Source: Caprella mutica | Lineage: Eukaryota; Arthropoda; Malacostraca; Amphipoda; Caprellidae | Assembly (NCBI GenBank): GCA_947561585.1 | Contig: CANNZV010000861.1 | Coordinates: forward strand, 144,252-208,251 | Length of the DNA stretch: 64,000 nucleotides | Direction of reading: 5' to 3' | Part shown: piece by piece, positions 55,345-64,000 of the stretch | Numbering within the stretch: the stretch's first letter is position 1 | Layout: every line of letters begins with the position of its first letter | Program-made: the position numbers and the translations under genes | Notes under the pieces: model-generated | What the model saw: the letters and a program-made list of their open reading frames with translations, nothing else | Told to the model about the DNA's origin: nothing | The model's database searches: none

Positions 55345-56334
55345 ATGAAACAACTACTAACAGATTTGTTCAACGGCAAAATACTAAGCACCAAAGAAGC
55401 GCATAATGCTTTGCTAAACATCAGCCGTGAAGCCTATACGCCCGCGCAAGTAGCGAGTTTTATGACCGTTTATCAGATGCGCCCAATTACTGCCGACGAG
55501 CTAAAAGGCTTCCGAAATGCACTTTTAGAACTGCGTGTTCCGATTGATTTGGAAGGCATGGAAAGCATCGACATCGTAGGTACGGGTGGTGATGGAAAAG
55601 ACACCTTTAACATTAGCACGACTTCCGCGTTTGTAGTAGCGGGGGCGGGTTATAAAGTGACCAAACATGGCAGTTATGGCGTGAGTAGCAGCAGTGGTTC
55701 GTCGGATGTTTTGATGGCTTTGGGCTATCAATTTACCAATGACCGCGATATATTGATGCAGCAATTAGACCGCGCCAATATCTGTTTTATGCACGCGCCT
55801 TTGTTTCATCCCGCGATGAAAGCCGTCGTGCCGATACGCAAGGAATTGAAGCTCAAAACTTTCTTTAATATGCTCGGTCCTTTGGTTAATCCGGCGCGTC
55901 CGAAGTATCAATTATTTGGGACGTTTAACCTCGATATTTTTCATTTATATCGCGATATATTGCGGGCAGATAAAAGTGAATTTACGGTGCTATATGCGCT
56001 CGATGGTTACGATGAAATTTCTTTGACCAGTGCTTTCAAAATGGCCAGTTTACGCGAAGAAAACCTGCTTTCGCCCACTGATTTAGGCTTGCCGACCTAT
56101 CAGCAAAGCGATTTACATGGCGGAAATGGCGCAGCAGATGCGAAAAAAATCATGTTGTCCGTACTTGGAAATACCGCGACTAATGCGCAGCGCGATGTCG
56201 TTATTGCGAACGCAGGTATGGCAATACATAGCATGAAACCGACGGCGAACTTGGCAGATTGTTTGGCGGAGGCGCGGGAGAGTTTGGGAACTGGACGGGC
56301 TTTGGAAGTGTTGGAAAAAGTAGTTAAGTCGTAA
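55345..56334 (+). CDS. trpD: Anthranilate phosphoribosyltransferase
   Basis: This 329-residue protein has the GTGGDGKDTFNIST motif (about residues 77-90) that binds phosphoribosyl pyrophosphate. It also has KHGSYGVSSSSGSSDVL (GN.S/SSG region) and LGPLVNPARP. It transfers phosphoribose to anthranilate, step two of the pathway. It starts 19 bp after trpG and ends 74 bp before trpC. The KHGSYGVSS motif differs slightly from the common KHGNRAVSS, a variant I would expect in this phylum. Confidence 0.95.
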   Translation: MKQLLTDLFNGKILSTKEAHNALLNISREAYTPAQVASFMTVYQMRPITADELKGFRNALLELRVPIDLEGMESIDIVGTGGDGKDTFNISTTSAFVVAGAGYKVTKHGSYGVSSSSGSSDVLMALGYQFTNDRDILMQQLDRANICFMHAPLFHPAMKAVVPIRKELKLKTFFNMLGPLVNPARPKYQLFGTFNLDIFHLYRDILRADKSEFTVLYALDGYDEISLTSAFKMASLREENLLSPTDLGLPTYQQSDLHGGNGAADAKKIMLSVLGNTATNAQRDVVIANAGMAIHSMKPTANLADCLAEARESLGTGRALEVLEKVVKS

Positions 56335-56408
56335 GCATTTACGAATAACAAAATTATAAAAAAATCAGTGCTGAATAATGTCAAATTAACAGCATTAATA
56401 ACAATAGC

Positions 56409-57224
56409 ATGAATATACTAGATAAAATAATAAATCACAAAAAAAACGAAGTCCAAGAGCGCAAAAGCCTCTATCCAACGAAGCTATTAGAACGCTCTAT
56501 TTACTTCGATACGCCGGCGGTTAGCCTACGCAAATACCTCTTGCGTGACGACAAAACGGGCATCATTGCCGAGTTCAAACGGGCTAGTCCATCGGCGGGC
56601 GATATTAACCCTTATGTGTCGGTCGAAGAGGTGAGTATTGGCTACATGCAGGCGGGCGCAAGTGCGCTTTCTGTGCTGACCGATGAACACTTTTTTAAAG
56701 GCAAAAATGCCGACCTAACCGAAGCACGTAAGTTCAATTTTTGCCCCATACTCCGCAAGGATTTTGTGGTCGATGAATACCAATTGGTCGAAGCCAAATC
56801 CATTGGCGCAGATGCGATTTTATTAATTGCAGAATGCTTGGAAAAGCAGCAAGTAAAAGACTTGGCGGCGACTGCAAAAAGTCTAGGTTTAGAGGTCTTA
56901 ATGGAAGTTCATTCTATTGGACAATTAGCGAAATTAACGCCCGATATTGATGTCGTCGGCGTAAATAATCGGGACTTGACGACTTTCACCACGAGTATTC
57001 AAACTTCCCTAGAATTAAGCGATGCGATACCGACGGAATTTGTTAAAATTTCGGAAAGTGGCATCTCTAATGTGGAGGCAATATTAACGCTTCGCGAAGC
57101 AGGTTTTCAGGGCTTTTTGATGGGCGAACACTTTATGCGAGATGCACGTCCACAGGAGCGAGCAAAGGCGTTTATTAAGGAGTTAAATACAGCAGCTTTG
57201 AAGCAGAAGGAAATGGCTATTTAG
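56409..57224 (+). CDS. trpC: Indole-3-glycerol phosphate synthase
   Basis: This 271-residue TIM barrel has IAEFKRASPSAGDI (catalytic Lys region), LRKDFVVDEYQL, the glutamate of LMEVHS, VGVNNRDL and ISESGI. It closes the ring of carboxyphenylamino-deoxyribulose phosphate to form indole-3-glycerol phosphate. The protein is separate from TrpF rather than fused as in E. coli. It lies 61 bp before trpF. Confidence 0.96.
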   Translation: MNILDKIINHKKNEVQERKSLYPTKLLERSIYFDTPAVSLRKYLLRDDKTGIIAEFKRASPSAGDINPYVSVEEVSIGYMQAGASALSVLTDEHFFKGKNADLTEARKFNFCPILRKDFVVDEYQLVEAKSIGADAILLIAECLEKQQVKDLAATAKSLGLEVLMEVHSIGQLAKLTPDIDVVGVNNRDLTTFTTSIQTSLELSDAIPTEFVKISESGISNVEAILTLREAGFQGFLMGEHFMRDARPQERAKAFIKELNTAALKQKEMAI

Positions 57225-57285
57225 TAATGGATTTGTTAGAATAGCATTCAATCATTCTATCAGTCATTCATTCAATCATTAACCA

Positions 57286-57948
57286 ATGAAAATAAAAGTT
57301 TGCGGCATGCGCGAGGCGCTAAATATCGAAGCACTCGCTGAGTTACCGATTGATTTAATAGGCTTTATTTTTTACGAAAAATCACCGCGCTGCGTGGTCG
57401 ATGAGCTAGCTGCTTATTTATTTTTTGAGCGCGTTTCGCAAGGGAAAGTAGGTGTTTTTGTGAATGCTGACCACGATACGATACTCAATAGAGTTCATCA
57501 ATTTGAGTTGGAATATGTGCAACTACATGGCGACGAAACGCCTGCCTTTTGTGCCAAATTTCAAGAGGAAGATATACAGGTTTTCTTCGAAAAAATCATT
57601 AATCGAACACCGCCTAAAATCATCAAAGCTTTTCGAGTAGATAAGACCTTCGATTTTGCGAAAACGAAAGCCTACGAGCCGTATTGCGATTACTTTTTAT
57701 TCGACACCAAAGGCAAGGAATATGGCGGCACGGGACATCGTTTTGATTGGTCTATTTTGGAGAACTATCAAGGCAAATTACCCTTTCTATTGAGTGGCGG
57801 AATTGATGCGAATGCAGCGGCGGAAATTAAAGCCTTTTCGCATCCTAAGTTGTGGGGCATTGATGTCAATTCTAAATTTGAAATCGTGCCGGGGCGGAAG
57901 GATGTGGACTTGGTGAAGGGCTTTGTGGAGGAGATGCGCGTAGGGTAG
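57286..57948 (+). CDS. trpF: Phosphoribosylanthranilate isomerase
   Basis: This 220-residue TIM barrel has KVCGM with the catalytic cysteine near the start, FIFYEKSPRC, VQLHGDE, LFDTKGKEYGGTGHRFDW and LSGGID, then GIDVNSKFE. It isomerises phosphoribosylanthranilate to the ribulose form. It carries an insertion around residues 85-110 (QVFFEKIINRTPPKIIKAFR) that is ordinary for the phylum. It is followed by a 157-bp gap before trpB. Confidence 0.95.
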   Translation: MKIKVCGMREALNIEALAELPIDLIGFIFYEKSPRCVVDELAAYLFFERVSQGKVGVFVNADHDTILNRVHQFELEYVQLHGDETPAFCAKFQEEDIQVFFEKIINRTPPKIIKAFRVDKTFDFAKTKAYEPYCDYFLFDTKGKEYGGTGHRFDWSILENYQGKLPFLLSGGIDANAAAEIKAFSHPKLWGIDVNSKFEIVPGRKDVDLVKGFVEEMRVG

Positions 57949-58105
57949 GATTAGACACAGATTGGACGGATGAGACGGATTTTTTTTAGTAGGTCGGGCG
58001 CGTAAAGTATTGATATACAGTGATTTATATATATAAGTAATCAAAGAGCCATAAAAAAGAAGCCGGTAGAAAATCATAACAAATCATAAAAATCATAATA
58101 AATCA

Positions 58106-59293
58106 GTGTTAAATAAAGATAAAATAGCAATAAACGAACAAGGCTACTACGGCAATTTCGGCGGTGCATACATCCCCGAAATGCTGCACGCCAATGTCGA
58201 AGAATTACGCCAAGAATACCTCAATATCATGCACGAGGAACGCTTTCAAAAACAATTTCAACGTCTATTGAAAGACTATGTTGGTCGTCCGTCGCCTTTG
58301 TATTTGGCGGAGCGATTGAGTGCGCATTATGGCACGACGATTTACCTCAAACGCGAGGATTTAAACCATACCGGCGCACATAAAATCAACAATACCATCG
58401 GGCAAATTTTGCTGGCACAACGCCTTGGCAAAAAGCGCATTATCGCCGAAACGGGCGCAGGACAACACGGCGTAGCAACCGCCACCGTTTGCGCTTTGAT
58501 GGGCATCGAATGCATCGTCTATATGGGCAGCGTGGACATCGAACGACAAGCCCCTAATGTACAGAGAATGAAGATGTTAGGCGCAGAAGTTCGCCCCGCG
58601 ACGAGTGGCAGTCAGACGCTAAAAGACGCGACCAATGAAGCCATCCGCGACTGGATTAATAATCCAACCGATACGCATTATATCATCGGTTCGGTGGTTG
58701 GGCCGCACCCATATCCAGATATGGTGGCGCGTTTTCAGTCGGTTATTTCGGAAGAAATGCGCTGGCAATTAGAAGAACATACGGGCAAGCCAAATCCTGA
58801 CGCGATTATCGCTTGTGTCGGTGGCGGCAGTAATGCGGCGGGGGCTTTTTATCATTATTTGAATGAAAAAGACGTGCGTTTAGTGGCGGTCGAAGCGGCA
58901 GGTATGGGCATCCACAGTGGCGAAAGTGCAGCGACTAGCGTACTCGGTACGGAAGGTGTAATACATGGCAGTCGCACGCTTTTAATGCAGACCGATGATG
59001 GGCAAATTATTGAACCCTATAGCATTTCTGCGGGCTTAGATTATCCGGGCATTGGGCCGCTTCATGCACATCTGATTGCATCGGGTAGGGCAGAGGCCTA
59101 TAGTGTGACCGATAAGGAAGCGATTGACGCTGCCTTCTTTTTGACGCGCCAAGAGGGCATTATTCCGGCACTGGAAACGGCACACGCTTTTGCGGCTTTG
59201 GATAAAATGAAGTTTGCCAAAGAGGATGTTTTGGTGGTTTGTTTGTCTGGGCGTGGGGATAAGGATTTGGCGACTTATGAAAAGTATTTGTAG
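58106..59293 (+). CDS. trpB: Tryptophan synthase beta chain
   Basis: This 395-residue protein starts with GTG at 58106, the best match to family N-termini (GYYGNFGGAYIPEML follows). The PLP lysine lies in HTGAHKINNT (Lys93) and the phosphate loop is GGGSNAAGAF. GDKDL near the end matches the family's C-terminal signature. It condenses indole with serine to give tryptophan, working as an alpha2-beta2 complex with TrpA. It is separated from trpA by a Fic gene, unlike the usual adjacent trpBA pair. Confidence 0.96.
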   Translation: MLNKDKIAINEQGYYGNFGGAYIPEMLHANVEELRQEYLNIMHEERFQKQFQRLLKDYVGRPSPLYLAERLSAHYGTTIYLKREDLNHTGAHKINNTIGQILLAQRLGKKRIIAETGAGQHGVATATVCALMGIECIVYMGSVDIERQAPNVQRMKMLGAEVRPATSGSQTLKDATNEAIRDWINNPTDTHYIIGSVVGPHPYPDMVARFQSVISEEMRWQLEEHTGKPNPDAIIACVGGGSNAAGAFYHYLNEKDVRLVAVEAAGMGIHSGESAATSVLGTEGVIHGSRTLLMQTDDGQIIEPYSISAGLDYPGIGPLHAHLIASGRAEAYSVTDKEAIDAAFFLTRQEGIIPALETAHAFAALDKMKFAKEDVLVVCLSGRGDKDLATYEKYL

Positions 59294-59396
59294 CTTGGTT
59301 TTCCAAAACCGAGTAATGTATAATCGTGTCATAATCAACTCATTTGCGTGTCATTTACGGTTTATTTTGGCTTATTGGTAATGAATCAGCTAATAA

Positions 59397-59428
59397 TTGG
59401 TTAATTTAATTTCTTTTTTATAGTTTTG
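59397..59428 (+). promoter_or_regulatory. Internal promoter upstream of fic
   Basis: TTG (59397-59399) and TAGTTTTG (59421-59428), 21 bp apart, match the Bacteroidota -33 and -7 pattern. It lies 36 bp before the fic start, so fic, trpA and aroF could be transcribed without passing the attenuator. Confidence 0.6.
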
Positions 59429-59464
59429 GTGATGAATTGGATGAAAATTGGTTAAACCAGAAAA

Positions 59465-60529
59465 ATGGAAAATAAATTAGAATTTAGCTTTAGTATTCAT
59501 AAACAGATTTATAGTTTACTTGGATACATTGATGGTTTTAAAGGCCGTTGGAGCGCAGTAGAGCGTGAAAATAATATCTTTCTGAAAGAACTGCGACGGA
59601 TTGCAACGATACAAAGTATTGGTTCATCTACACGGATAGAAGGTGCTACCATGTCTAATGAAGAAGTCGAGGAATTACTTGATAATTTGAAAATAACGAA
59701 ACTCAAAACACGTGATGAACAAGAAATAGCGGGTTATTTTGAAGTATTGGAAATGCTTTTGGATAGTGCTTCTGATATTGAAATTTCGGAGAGTAATATC
59801 AAAAGTTTACACAACTTGTTATTGAAACATAGCACGAAAGATAAGCGACATAAAGGAAATTATAAACAGCATTCTAATCAAGTAGTTGCTACTTATCCAA
59901 CAGGGGAACAAAAGATTATTTTTAAGACAACTAGTCCTTTGCAAACGCCAATTGAGATGGAAAATTTGATAAAGTGGACAAATCAGCAACTTGATACTAA
60001 AGATTTGCATCCGCTTTTAACAACCGCCGTTTTTGTGTATGAATTTTTGTCTATTCATCCTTTTCAAGATGGAAATGGTCGTTTGTCGCGTTTACTAACG
60101 AGTTTACTATTGCTTCGACAAGGCTATGATTTTATTCAATATATTTCATTTGAGCGCATTATTGAAGAGCAAAAATCAGAATATTATCGAGCATTAATGG
60201 ACGGACAACGCAATCGTTATACAGATGAAGAATTGATTGATAAATGGGTTTTGTTTTTCTTAAATTGTTTAAAAAAGATTATTCAAAATCTTGACTATCA
60301 GTATGAAAATTATGTGAAAAGAGGTGTGCGCTTGAATAATCGTCAAGAGGAAGTTCTGACTTATATCAAAGAAAATGCACCAATAGGAATTTCTGATTTG
60401 GATGTAGCTTTTCCTCAATTCAAGCGAGGAACATTACGTACAGATTTGAAGTTTTTTGTACAACAAAAATTAGTGATGAAAGCAGGTAGAGGACGCGCAA
60501 CAGCATATCTACCAATAAAAGTAAATTGA
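59465..60529 (+). CDS. Fic-family protein with C-terminal winged helix
   Basis: This 354-residue protein has the Fic core motif HPFQDGNGR (His198-Arg206) used to transfer AMP or another nucleotide to a protein hydroxyl. It also has the self-inhibitory helix motif S...EG (Ser55, Glu59, Gly60; SSTRIEG), so the activity is probably autoinhibited (class II Fic). A winged-helix-like C-terminus (about 290-354; NRQEEVLTYIKEN, then TLRTDLKFFVQQK) suggests DNA or protein binding. Its TGA overlaps the ATG of trpA by one base. The target is unknown. Its place inside a biosynthetic operon, with its own promoter, is unusual. Confidence 0.92.
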   Translation: MENKLEFSFSIHKQIYSLLGYIDGFKGRWSAVERENNIFLKELRRIATIQSIGSSTRIEGATMSNEEVEELLDNLKITKLKTRDEQEIAGYFEVLEMLLDSASDIEISESNIKSLHNLLLKHSTKDKRHKGNYKQHSNQVVATYPTGEQKIIFKTTSPLQTPIEMENLIKWTNQQLDTKDLHPLLTTAVFVYEFLSIHPFQDGNGRLSRLLTSLLLLRQGYDFIQYISFERIIEEQKSEYYRALMDGQRNRYTDEELIDKWVLFFLNCLKKIIQNLDYQYENYVKRGVRLNNRQEEVLTYIKENAPIGISDLDVAFPQFKRGTLRTDLKFFVQQKLVMKAGRGRATAYLPIKVN

Positions 60530-61323
60530 TGAACCGAATAGAAAAACTCTTCAAAAATAAGTCGAAAGACATTCTAAATATCTACTTCACTGCCGGCTAT
60601 CCCAACTTGGAGGACACCGGGAAAATCATCCGTGCATTGGATGCAAATGGCGTAGATTTAATTGAAATTGGAATGCCATACAGCGACCCTTTAGCGGATG
60701 GGCCGACGATACAAGCGAGTGGCACAGCAGCTTTGAAAAATGGCATGAATGTACCTTTGCTTTTTGAGCAAATTGCGGAAGTGCGCAAACATTCACAAGT
60801 GCCGTTGATATTGATGGGCTATTTCAATCAAGTGATGCAATATGGCGAAGAAAAATTCTTCCAAAAATGTGCAGAAGTAGGCGTTGATGGTTTGATTTTA
60901 CCAGATTTACCGCTTTTTGAATATGAAAATATGTATCGCAATATGATAGAAAAAGCGGGCTTGAGTATCAGCTTTTTAATGACCCCACAGACGACGGAAG
61001 CACGTATTCGTAAGGTAGATGAATTGTCGCGAGGCTTTATTTATATGGTATCGAATGCGGCAATTACGGGCGCAAAGACGGGTATTTCGGAGGCACAAAT
61101 CGCTTATTTTGAGCGTATTATGAATATGAATTTAGTGACACCGCGCTTAATTGGTTTTGGTATTTCTGATAATGAAACCTTTACGACGGCTTGCCAATAT
61201 GCGCAAGGGGCGATAATTGGCAGTGCGTTTATTCGTGCATTAGCGAAGAGTGAAAATGTGGAAGCGACTTGCGCGGAATTTGTGGCGGGTATTCGTCAGC
61301 CTATTCTATCGTCGTCGCTGTAG
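60529..61323 (+). CDS. trpA: Tryptophan synthase alpha chain
   Basis: I start at the ATG at 60529, which overlaps the fic stop codon (TGATG); a TTG one codon earlier is possible. The 264-residue TIM barrel has YFTAGYPN, then LIEIGMPYSDPLADGPTIQ carrying the catalytic Glu46 and Asp57, and FGISDNETF near the end. It cleaves indole-3-glycerol phosphate to indole and glyceraldehyde 3-phosphate and passes indole to TrpB. Its stop codon is the start of a 28-bp palindrome into which a MITE-like element has inserted. Confidence 0.96.
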   Translation: MNRIEKLFKNKSKDILNIYFTAGYPNLEDTGKIIRALDANGVDLIEIGMPYSDPLADGPTIQASGTAALKNGMNVPLLFEQIAEVRKHSQVPLILMGYFNQVMQYGEEKFFQKCAEVGVDGLILPDLPLFEYENMYRNMIEKAGLSISFLMTPQTTEARIRKVDELSRGFIYMVSNAAITGAKTGISEAQIAYFERIMNMNLVTPRLIGFGISDNETFTTACQYAQGAIIGSAFIRALAKSENVEATCAEFVAGIRQPILSSSL

Positions 61324-61342
61324 AGGAAATTCATGAATTTTC

Positions 61343-61476
61343 CAGCGATTTTCGGTTTAAGTAAATGTCGAGTGGTGTTACCAGTTTTTTACGATAAAGT
61401 AGGCAGTAAATGAATACCCGTTTTTCAAGATTAATGACTGGTAACACCACTTTTCTGCTTAAACCGAGAATTGCTG
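61343..61476 (-). mobile_element. Palindromic MITE-like element, family A copy 3
   Basis: This 134-bp element starts CAGCGATTTTCGGTTTAAG and ends with the complement of CAGCAATTCTCGG. It is flanked by a perfect 9-bp direct repeat, TGAATTTTC (61334-61342 and 61477-61485). Removing it and one repeat rebuilds a 28-bp palindrome like the one at 54667. It lies inside the operon between trpA and aroF. Confidence 0.9.
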
Positions 61477-61527
61477 TGAATTTTCTCTACCATCGCAACA
61501 AAATAAAATATAAGTAAACTATTTCTC

Positions 61528-62547
61528 ATGATTATCCAACTAGAAAACAACATTACCGAACCGCAATTAGACACGCTTCGTGAAAAATTGACAGGCATAA
61601 ATTATAAAACCAATCGCGTCAAAACGCAGTTTGGCGATTACATTATTGGCGTCGGCAAAAAGGAATTTGATATACGCGGAATTGGTACTTTAGCGGGCAT
61701 TCGTGACATCCATCGGGTGAGTGATGCTTATAAATTAGTGTCTAAAAAATGGAAGGTGAATGATACGGTAATTGACCTCGGTGATGGCGTAACGATTGGC
61801 GGCGGCGACTTCCAAATGATGGCGGGACCTTGCTCTATTGAAAGCGAGGAACAAATCGCGAAAATGGTCGCGCATTTGGTTAAAAATGGCGTAAAAATTA
61901 TGCGTGGCGGGGTGTATAAGCCGCGTTCTTCGCCTTATTCTTTCCGTGGTTTGGGGGTAGATGGTCTGAAACTATGGCATCAACATGCAAGCGCAGCTGG
62001 CATCAAAATCATTACGGAAGTAATGATGACCGAGCAGATTGAAGGGATGTATGATTATATTGATATTTTTCAAGTTGGCGCACGTAACTCGCAGAACTTC
62101 AACCTATTAGATGCTTTGGGTAAAGTTGACAAACCGGTGCTTTTGAAGCGCGGTATATCAGGTACTATTGATGAATTATTGCAAGCGGCGGAGTACATTT
62201 TTTCCAATGGAAATGAAAAAATTATGCTTTGTGAGCGTGGCATTCGTACCTACGAAAAAGCTTACCGTAATACGATGGATATTAATGCGATGGCAATGTT
62301 GAAAGAAAAGACGCATTTGCCCGTTATTGCTGACCCTTCACATGGAATTGGTGTACGAAAATTTGTAGATAAGGTTGCTTTAGCGAGCGTCATGGCAGAT
62401 GTAGATGGCGTTATTTTCGAGGTGCATCACAATCCTGAAAAAGCATTTTCGGATGGACAACAGACCTTGAATTTTGCGGAGGCAGAACGACTATATACGC
62501 AGTTGCGCAACTTACATGAGTTTAAGCAAGGCGCAATAAATGCTTAA
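61528..62547 (+). CDS. aroF: 3-deoxy-7-phosphoheptulonate synthase (type I-beta)
   Basis: This 339-residue protein makes DAHP from phosphoenolpyruvate and erythrose 4-phosphate, the entry to the shikimate pathway. A ferredoxin-like N-terminal domain (about 1-70) precedes the TIM barrel, as in Thermotoga-type enzymes where it mediates feedback control. Motifs are MAGPCSIES, MRGGVYKPRSSPYSF, GARNSQNFNLL, LLKRG, LCERGIRTYE and ADPSHGIG. It is the last gene of the cluster, so precursor supply can be expressed together with tryptophan synthesis. The gap to trpA (204 bp) holds the MITE-like element. Confidence 0.95.
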   Translation: MIIQLENNITEPQLDTLREKLTGINYKTNRVKTQFGDYIIGVGKKEFDIRGIGTLAGIRDIHRVSDAYKLVSKKWKVNDTVIDLGDGVTIGGGDFQMMAGPCSIESEEQIAKMVAHLVKNGVKIMRGGVYKPRSSPYSFRGLGVDGLKLWHQHASAAGIKIITEVMMTEQIEGMYDYIDIFQVGARNSQNFNLLDALGKVDKPVLLKRGISGTIDELLQAAEYIFSNGNEKIMLCERGIRTYEKAYRNTMDINAMAMLKEKTHLPVIADPSHGIGVRKFVDKVALASVMADVDGVIFEVHHNPEKAFSDGQQTLNFAEAERLYTQLRNLHEFKQGAINA

Positions 62548-62566
62548 ATAACAGACAATATAAACT

Positions 62567-62606
62567 AAAAAAGCCCTGATTTTCAACTGAAAATCGGGGC
62601 TTTTTT
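62567..62606. terminator. Bidirectional terminator after aroF
   Basis: AAGCCCTGATTTTCA and TGAAAATCGGGGCTT form a stem with A- and T-runs on both sides. It closes the trp-aroF operon and the convergent gene at 62622-63029. Confidence 0.92.
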
Positions 62607-62621
62607 ATAGTCAATAATCAA

Positions 62622-63029
62622 TTAAAGATTTGCTTCCATTGCTTGCATGAATTCATGTAATAGTTTCATTTCTGCAGGTTGTTTACCTCCTGTATTCGTG
62701 AAATCTTTCGCTTTGAAAGCGGTTAACATTTCTTGTATGCGTGTGGTAGTAGCTGACTTAGCATCACTTTTTTTAGCTTGTGCTAATTCGCGTTCCATAC
62801 GTTCCACTAAGTCTTTTTTCAAGATTGCAATGCTTGCTTTATCGGCATCTACTACTGCTTCTGTGAAGCGAACGACGGTCATTTTAAAATCACTTAATTC
62901 ACTTTGATTACGTTGTACTTCGCTTTGATTTTCGGCACGTTGCGCACGTAATTGTTCTGGTGTAGATAATTGAGCACTAGCTAAAATAGGCAAAGCTAAA
63001 AGTAGTACAAAAGCAATATATTTCTTCAT
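62622..63029 (-). CDS. Small secreted helical protein of unknown function
   Basis: I start at 63029 (MKKYIAFVLLLALPILASAQ), which gives a typical signal peptide; the frame is open 12 codons upstream. The 116-residue mature part is highly charged and helical, rich in Gln, Glu, Arg and Lys (STPEQLRAQRAENQSEVQRN at the start), likely a coiled coil. I do not recognise a family. Such proteins are often periplasmic. It is a single gene convergent with aroF. Confidence 0.78.
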   Translation of the reverse strand: MKKYIAFVLLLALPILASAQLSTPEQLRAQRAENQSEVQRNQSELSDFKMTVVRFTEAVVDADKASIAILKKDLVERMERELAQAKKSDAKSATTTRIQEMLTAFKAKDFTNTGGKQPAEMKLLHEFMQAMEANL

Positions 63030-63319
63030 GTTGTTTATTTTATTTTGTTGAAAAGAAATCATCATCGTATTGATAAGGTGAAGATAAGTGTTTTTGTTCT
63101 TTGGTTAAAATATTTGGGTCAAGAAAATGCAATTCGTAGGATGGGCGGCATTTTACAAGAGGCTTTTAGTTGCTGTTGATTTTATTTTGAATGAAAATAT
63201 AAAGTTAAAATTAATATCACAAAAGATTGATTATCAATGAATTATATTTATTTTTTAATTTTAATTTTTCAAAAAAAGCCTTATCTTTATTCCAAACTAC
63301 ACACCAATACAACTAAAAA

Positions 63320-64000
63320 ATGGCTAAGAACGACCCAACTCCACATGACACCTTTGTCCGAAAAATATTCAGTGATATTGAAATTGCACGCGACTATTTT
63401 CGAAATTTCTTGCCCAAAAATATCGCTGCCAAATTGGATTTATCCAAACTGAAACACACGAATACCTCCTATATTTCGGAAGAACAAGCGCCGTATTTTT
63501 CGGATATAGTATTTGATTGTCCGTATGGCGAAAAAGGTAAAATTATACAATTAAGTCTCCTATTAGAGCATAAAAGTACGCCAGTTCCATACCCGCATTT
63601 CCAATTATTGCGTTATATGCTGGAGAAATGGACACAAGATATTGATGCAAAGCGGTCTTTGCAGGTAGTATTACCTGTGATATTGTATCATGGCGTGAAG
63701 AAATGGAAAAAAAGAGCTTTTTCTGAATATTTTCAAGGGATGGATGTGGATTTGTTGCCATTTTTCCCTAACTTTGACTACCTCTTAACGGATTTGAAAG
63801 ACTATCCAGATGAGGAAATTCTAATGTTAAAAATTGGCTTTTTGATGAACTCTTTGCTGGTTTTAAAGCATTATAAAGAGGAAGCGTATATCCGCGAAAA
63901 TTTTGCACTATTATTGAAACCTGTAGAAGAAACAGTTGATGGCAGGGATAAATTACGTTGGATATTCATTTATATTTCAAAAATCACAAAAATAACTAGG
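63320..64000 (+). CDS. Rpn/transposase_31-family nuclease (3' partial)
   Basis: The ATG at 63320 opens a frame that runs to the last base (227 residues visible). The N-terminus (PTPHDTFVRKIFSD, then FLP..IAAKLDLSKL) and the core FSDIVFDC followed by LSLLLEHKS fit the Rpn (PD-(D/E)xK) family. Asp in SDIVF and the E-x-K of LLEHKS would be the catalytic residues. QVVLPVILYHG and PNFDYLLTDL are further family marks. Members promote RecA-independent recombination and hydrolyse DNA. A -7-like TATCTTTA lies at 63282-63289. It is cut by the window edge. Confidence 0.88.
   Translation, partial: MAKNDPTPHDTFVRKIFSDIEIARDYFRNFLPKNIAAKLDLSKLKHTNTSYISEEQAPYFSDIVFDCPYGEKGKIIQLSLLLEHKSTPVPYPHFQLLRYMLEKWTQDIDAKRSLQVVLPVILYHGVKKWKKRAFSEYFQGMDVDLLPFFPNFDYLLTDLKDYPDEEILMLKIGFLMNSLLVLKHYKEEAYIRENFALLLKPVEETVDGRDKLRWIFIYISKITKITR

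Overview
The window looks like a chromosomal segment from a Bacteroidota bacterium, most likely a Saprospiria/Lewinella-like lineage. The signs are type IX secretion system (T9SS) sorting domains of both type A and type B, SprB-like repeats, a PorP/SprF protein, promoters of the Bacteroidota form TAnnTTTG, no Shine-Dalgarno sequences at the starts, and small lipoproteins and beta-barrels typical of that phylum. No rRNA, tRNA, CRISPR array, prophage or transposase gene was recognised. The lineage is an inference from gene families; no 16S gene is present.

Layout. Bases 1-17447 hold three paralogous giant surface proteins in tandem (the first cut by the window edge). They are built of HYR-like repeats followed by a dockerin-like module, a cohesin-like module and a type A T9SS signal. 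A 5'-truncated T9SS remnant and a small secreted protein lie between them. Bases 18.3-24.3 kb hold a gamma-glutamyltransferase and a convergent C-type-lectin/HYR T9SS protein. Bases 24.3-27.0 kb are a repeat-rich island with one small HTH gene. Bases 27.0-37.3 kb are an envelope region: a secreted fibre-like protein, a type B T9SS protein next to a PorP/SprF-OmpA fusion, a MAM/FN3 T9SS protein and a PorE-like TPR-PD40 protein ending in two SPOR domains. Bases 38-42.3 kb hold small secreted, lipoprotein and barrel genes and a compact transcription unit. Bases 43-51.4 kb hold an NrtR/AraR-like regulator, pyruvate carboxylase, an AspT/YidE-type transporter, a Sua5/YciO-type protein and a small secreted protein, followed by a DEAD-box helicase.

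Bases 52.9-62.5 kb are a complete tryptophan operon, trpE-G-D-C-F-B-fic-trpA-aroF. It is preceded by a leader peptide with three consecutive Trp codons and a strong terminator, a classic attenuator layout. A Fic-family gene sits between trpB and trpA with its own promoter-like sequence, and its stop codon overlaps the trpA start, so the distal part of the operon may escape attenuation.

A second theme is a population of short palindromic, non-coding mobile elements (about 95-175 bp) in nearly every intergenic gap. One family has three copies, each flanked by a perfect 9-bp target duplication. Another element is inserted, again with a 9-bp duplication, inside a copy of a third family. No autonomous partner is in the window.
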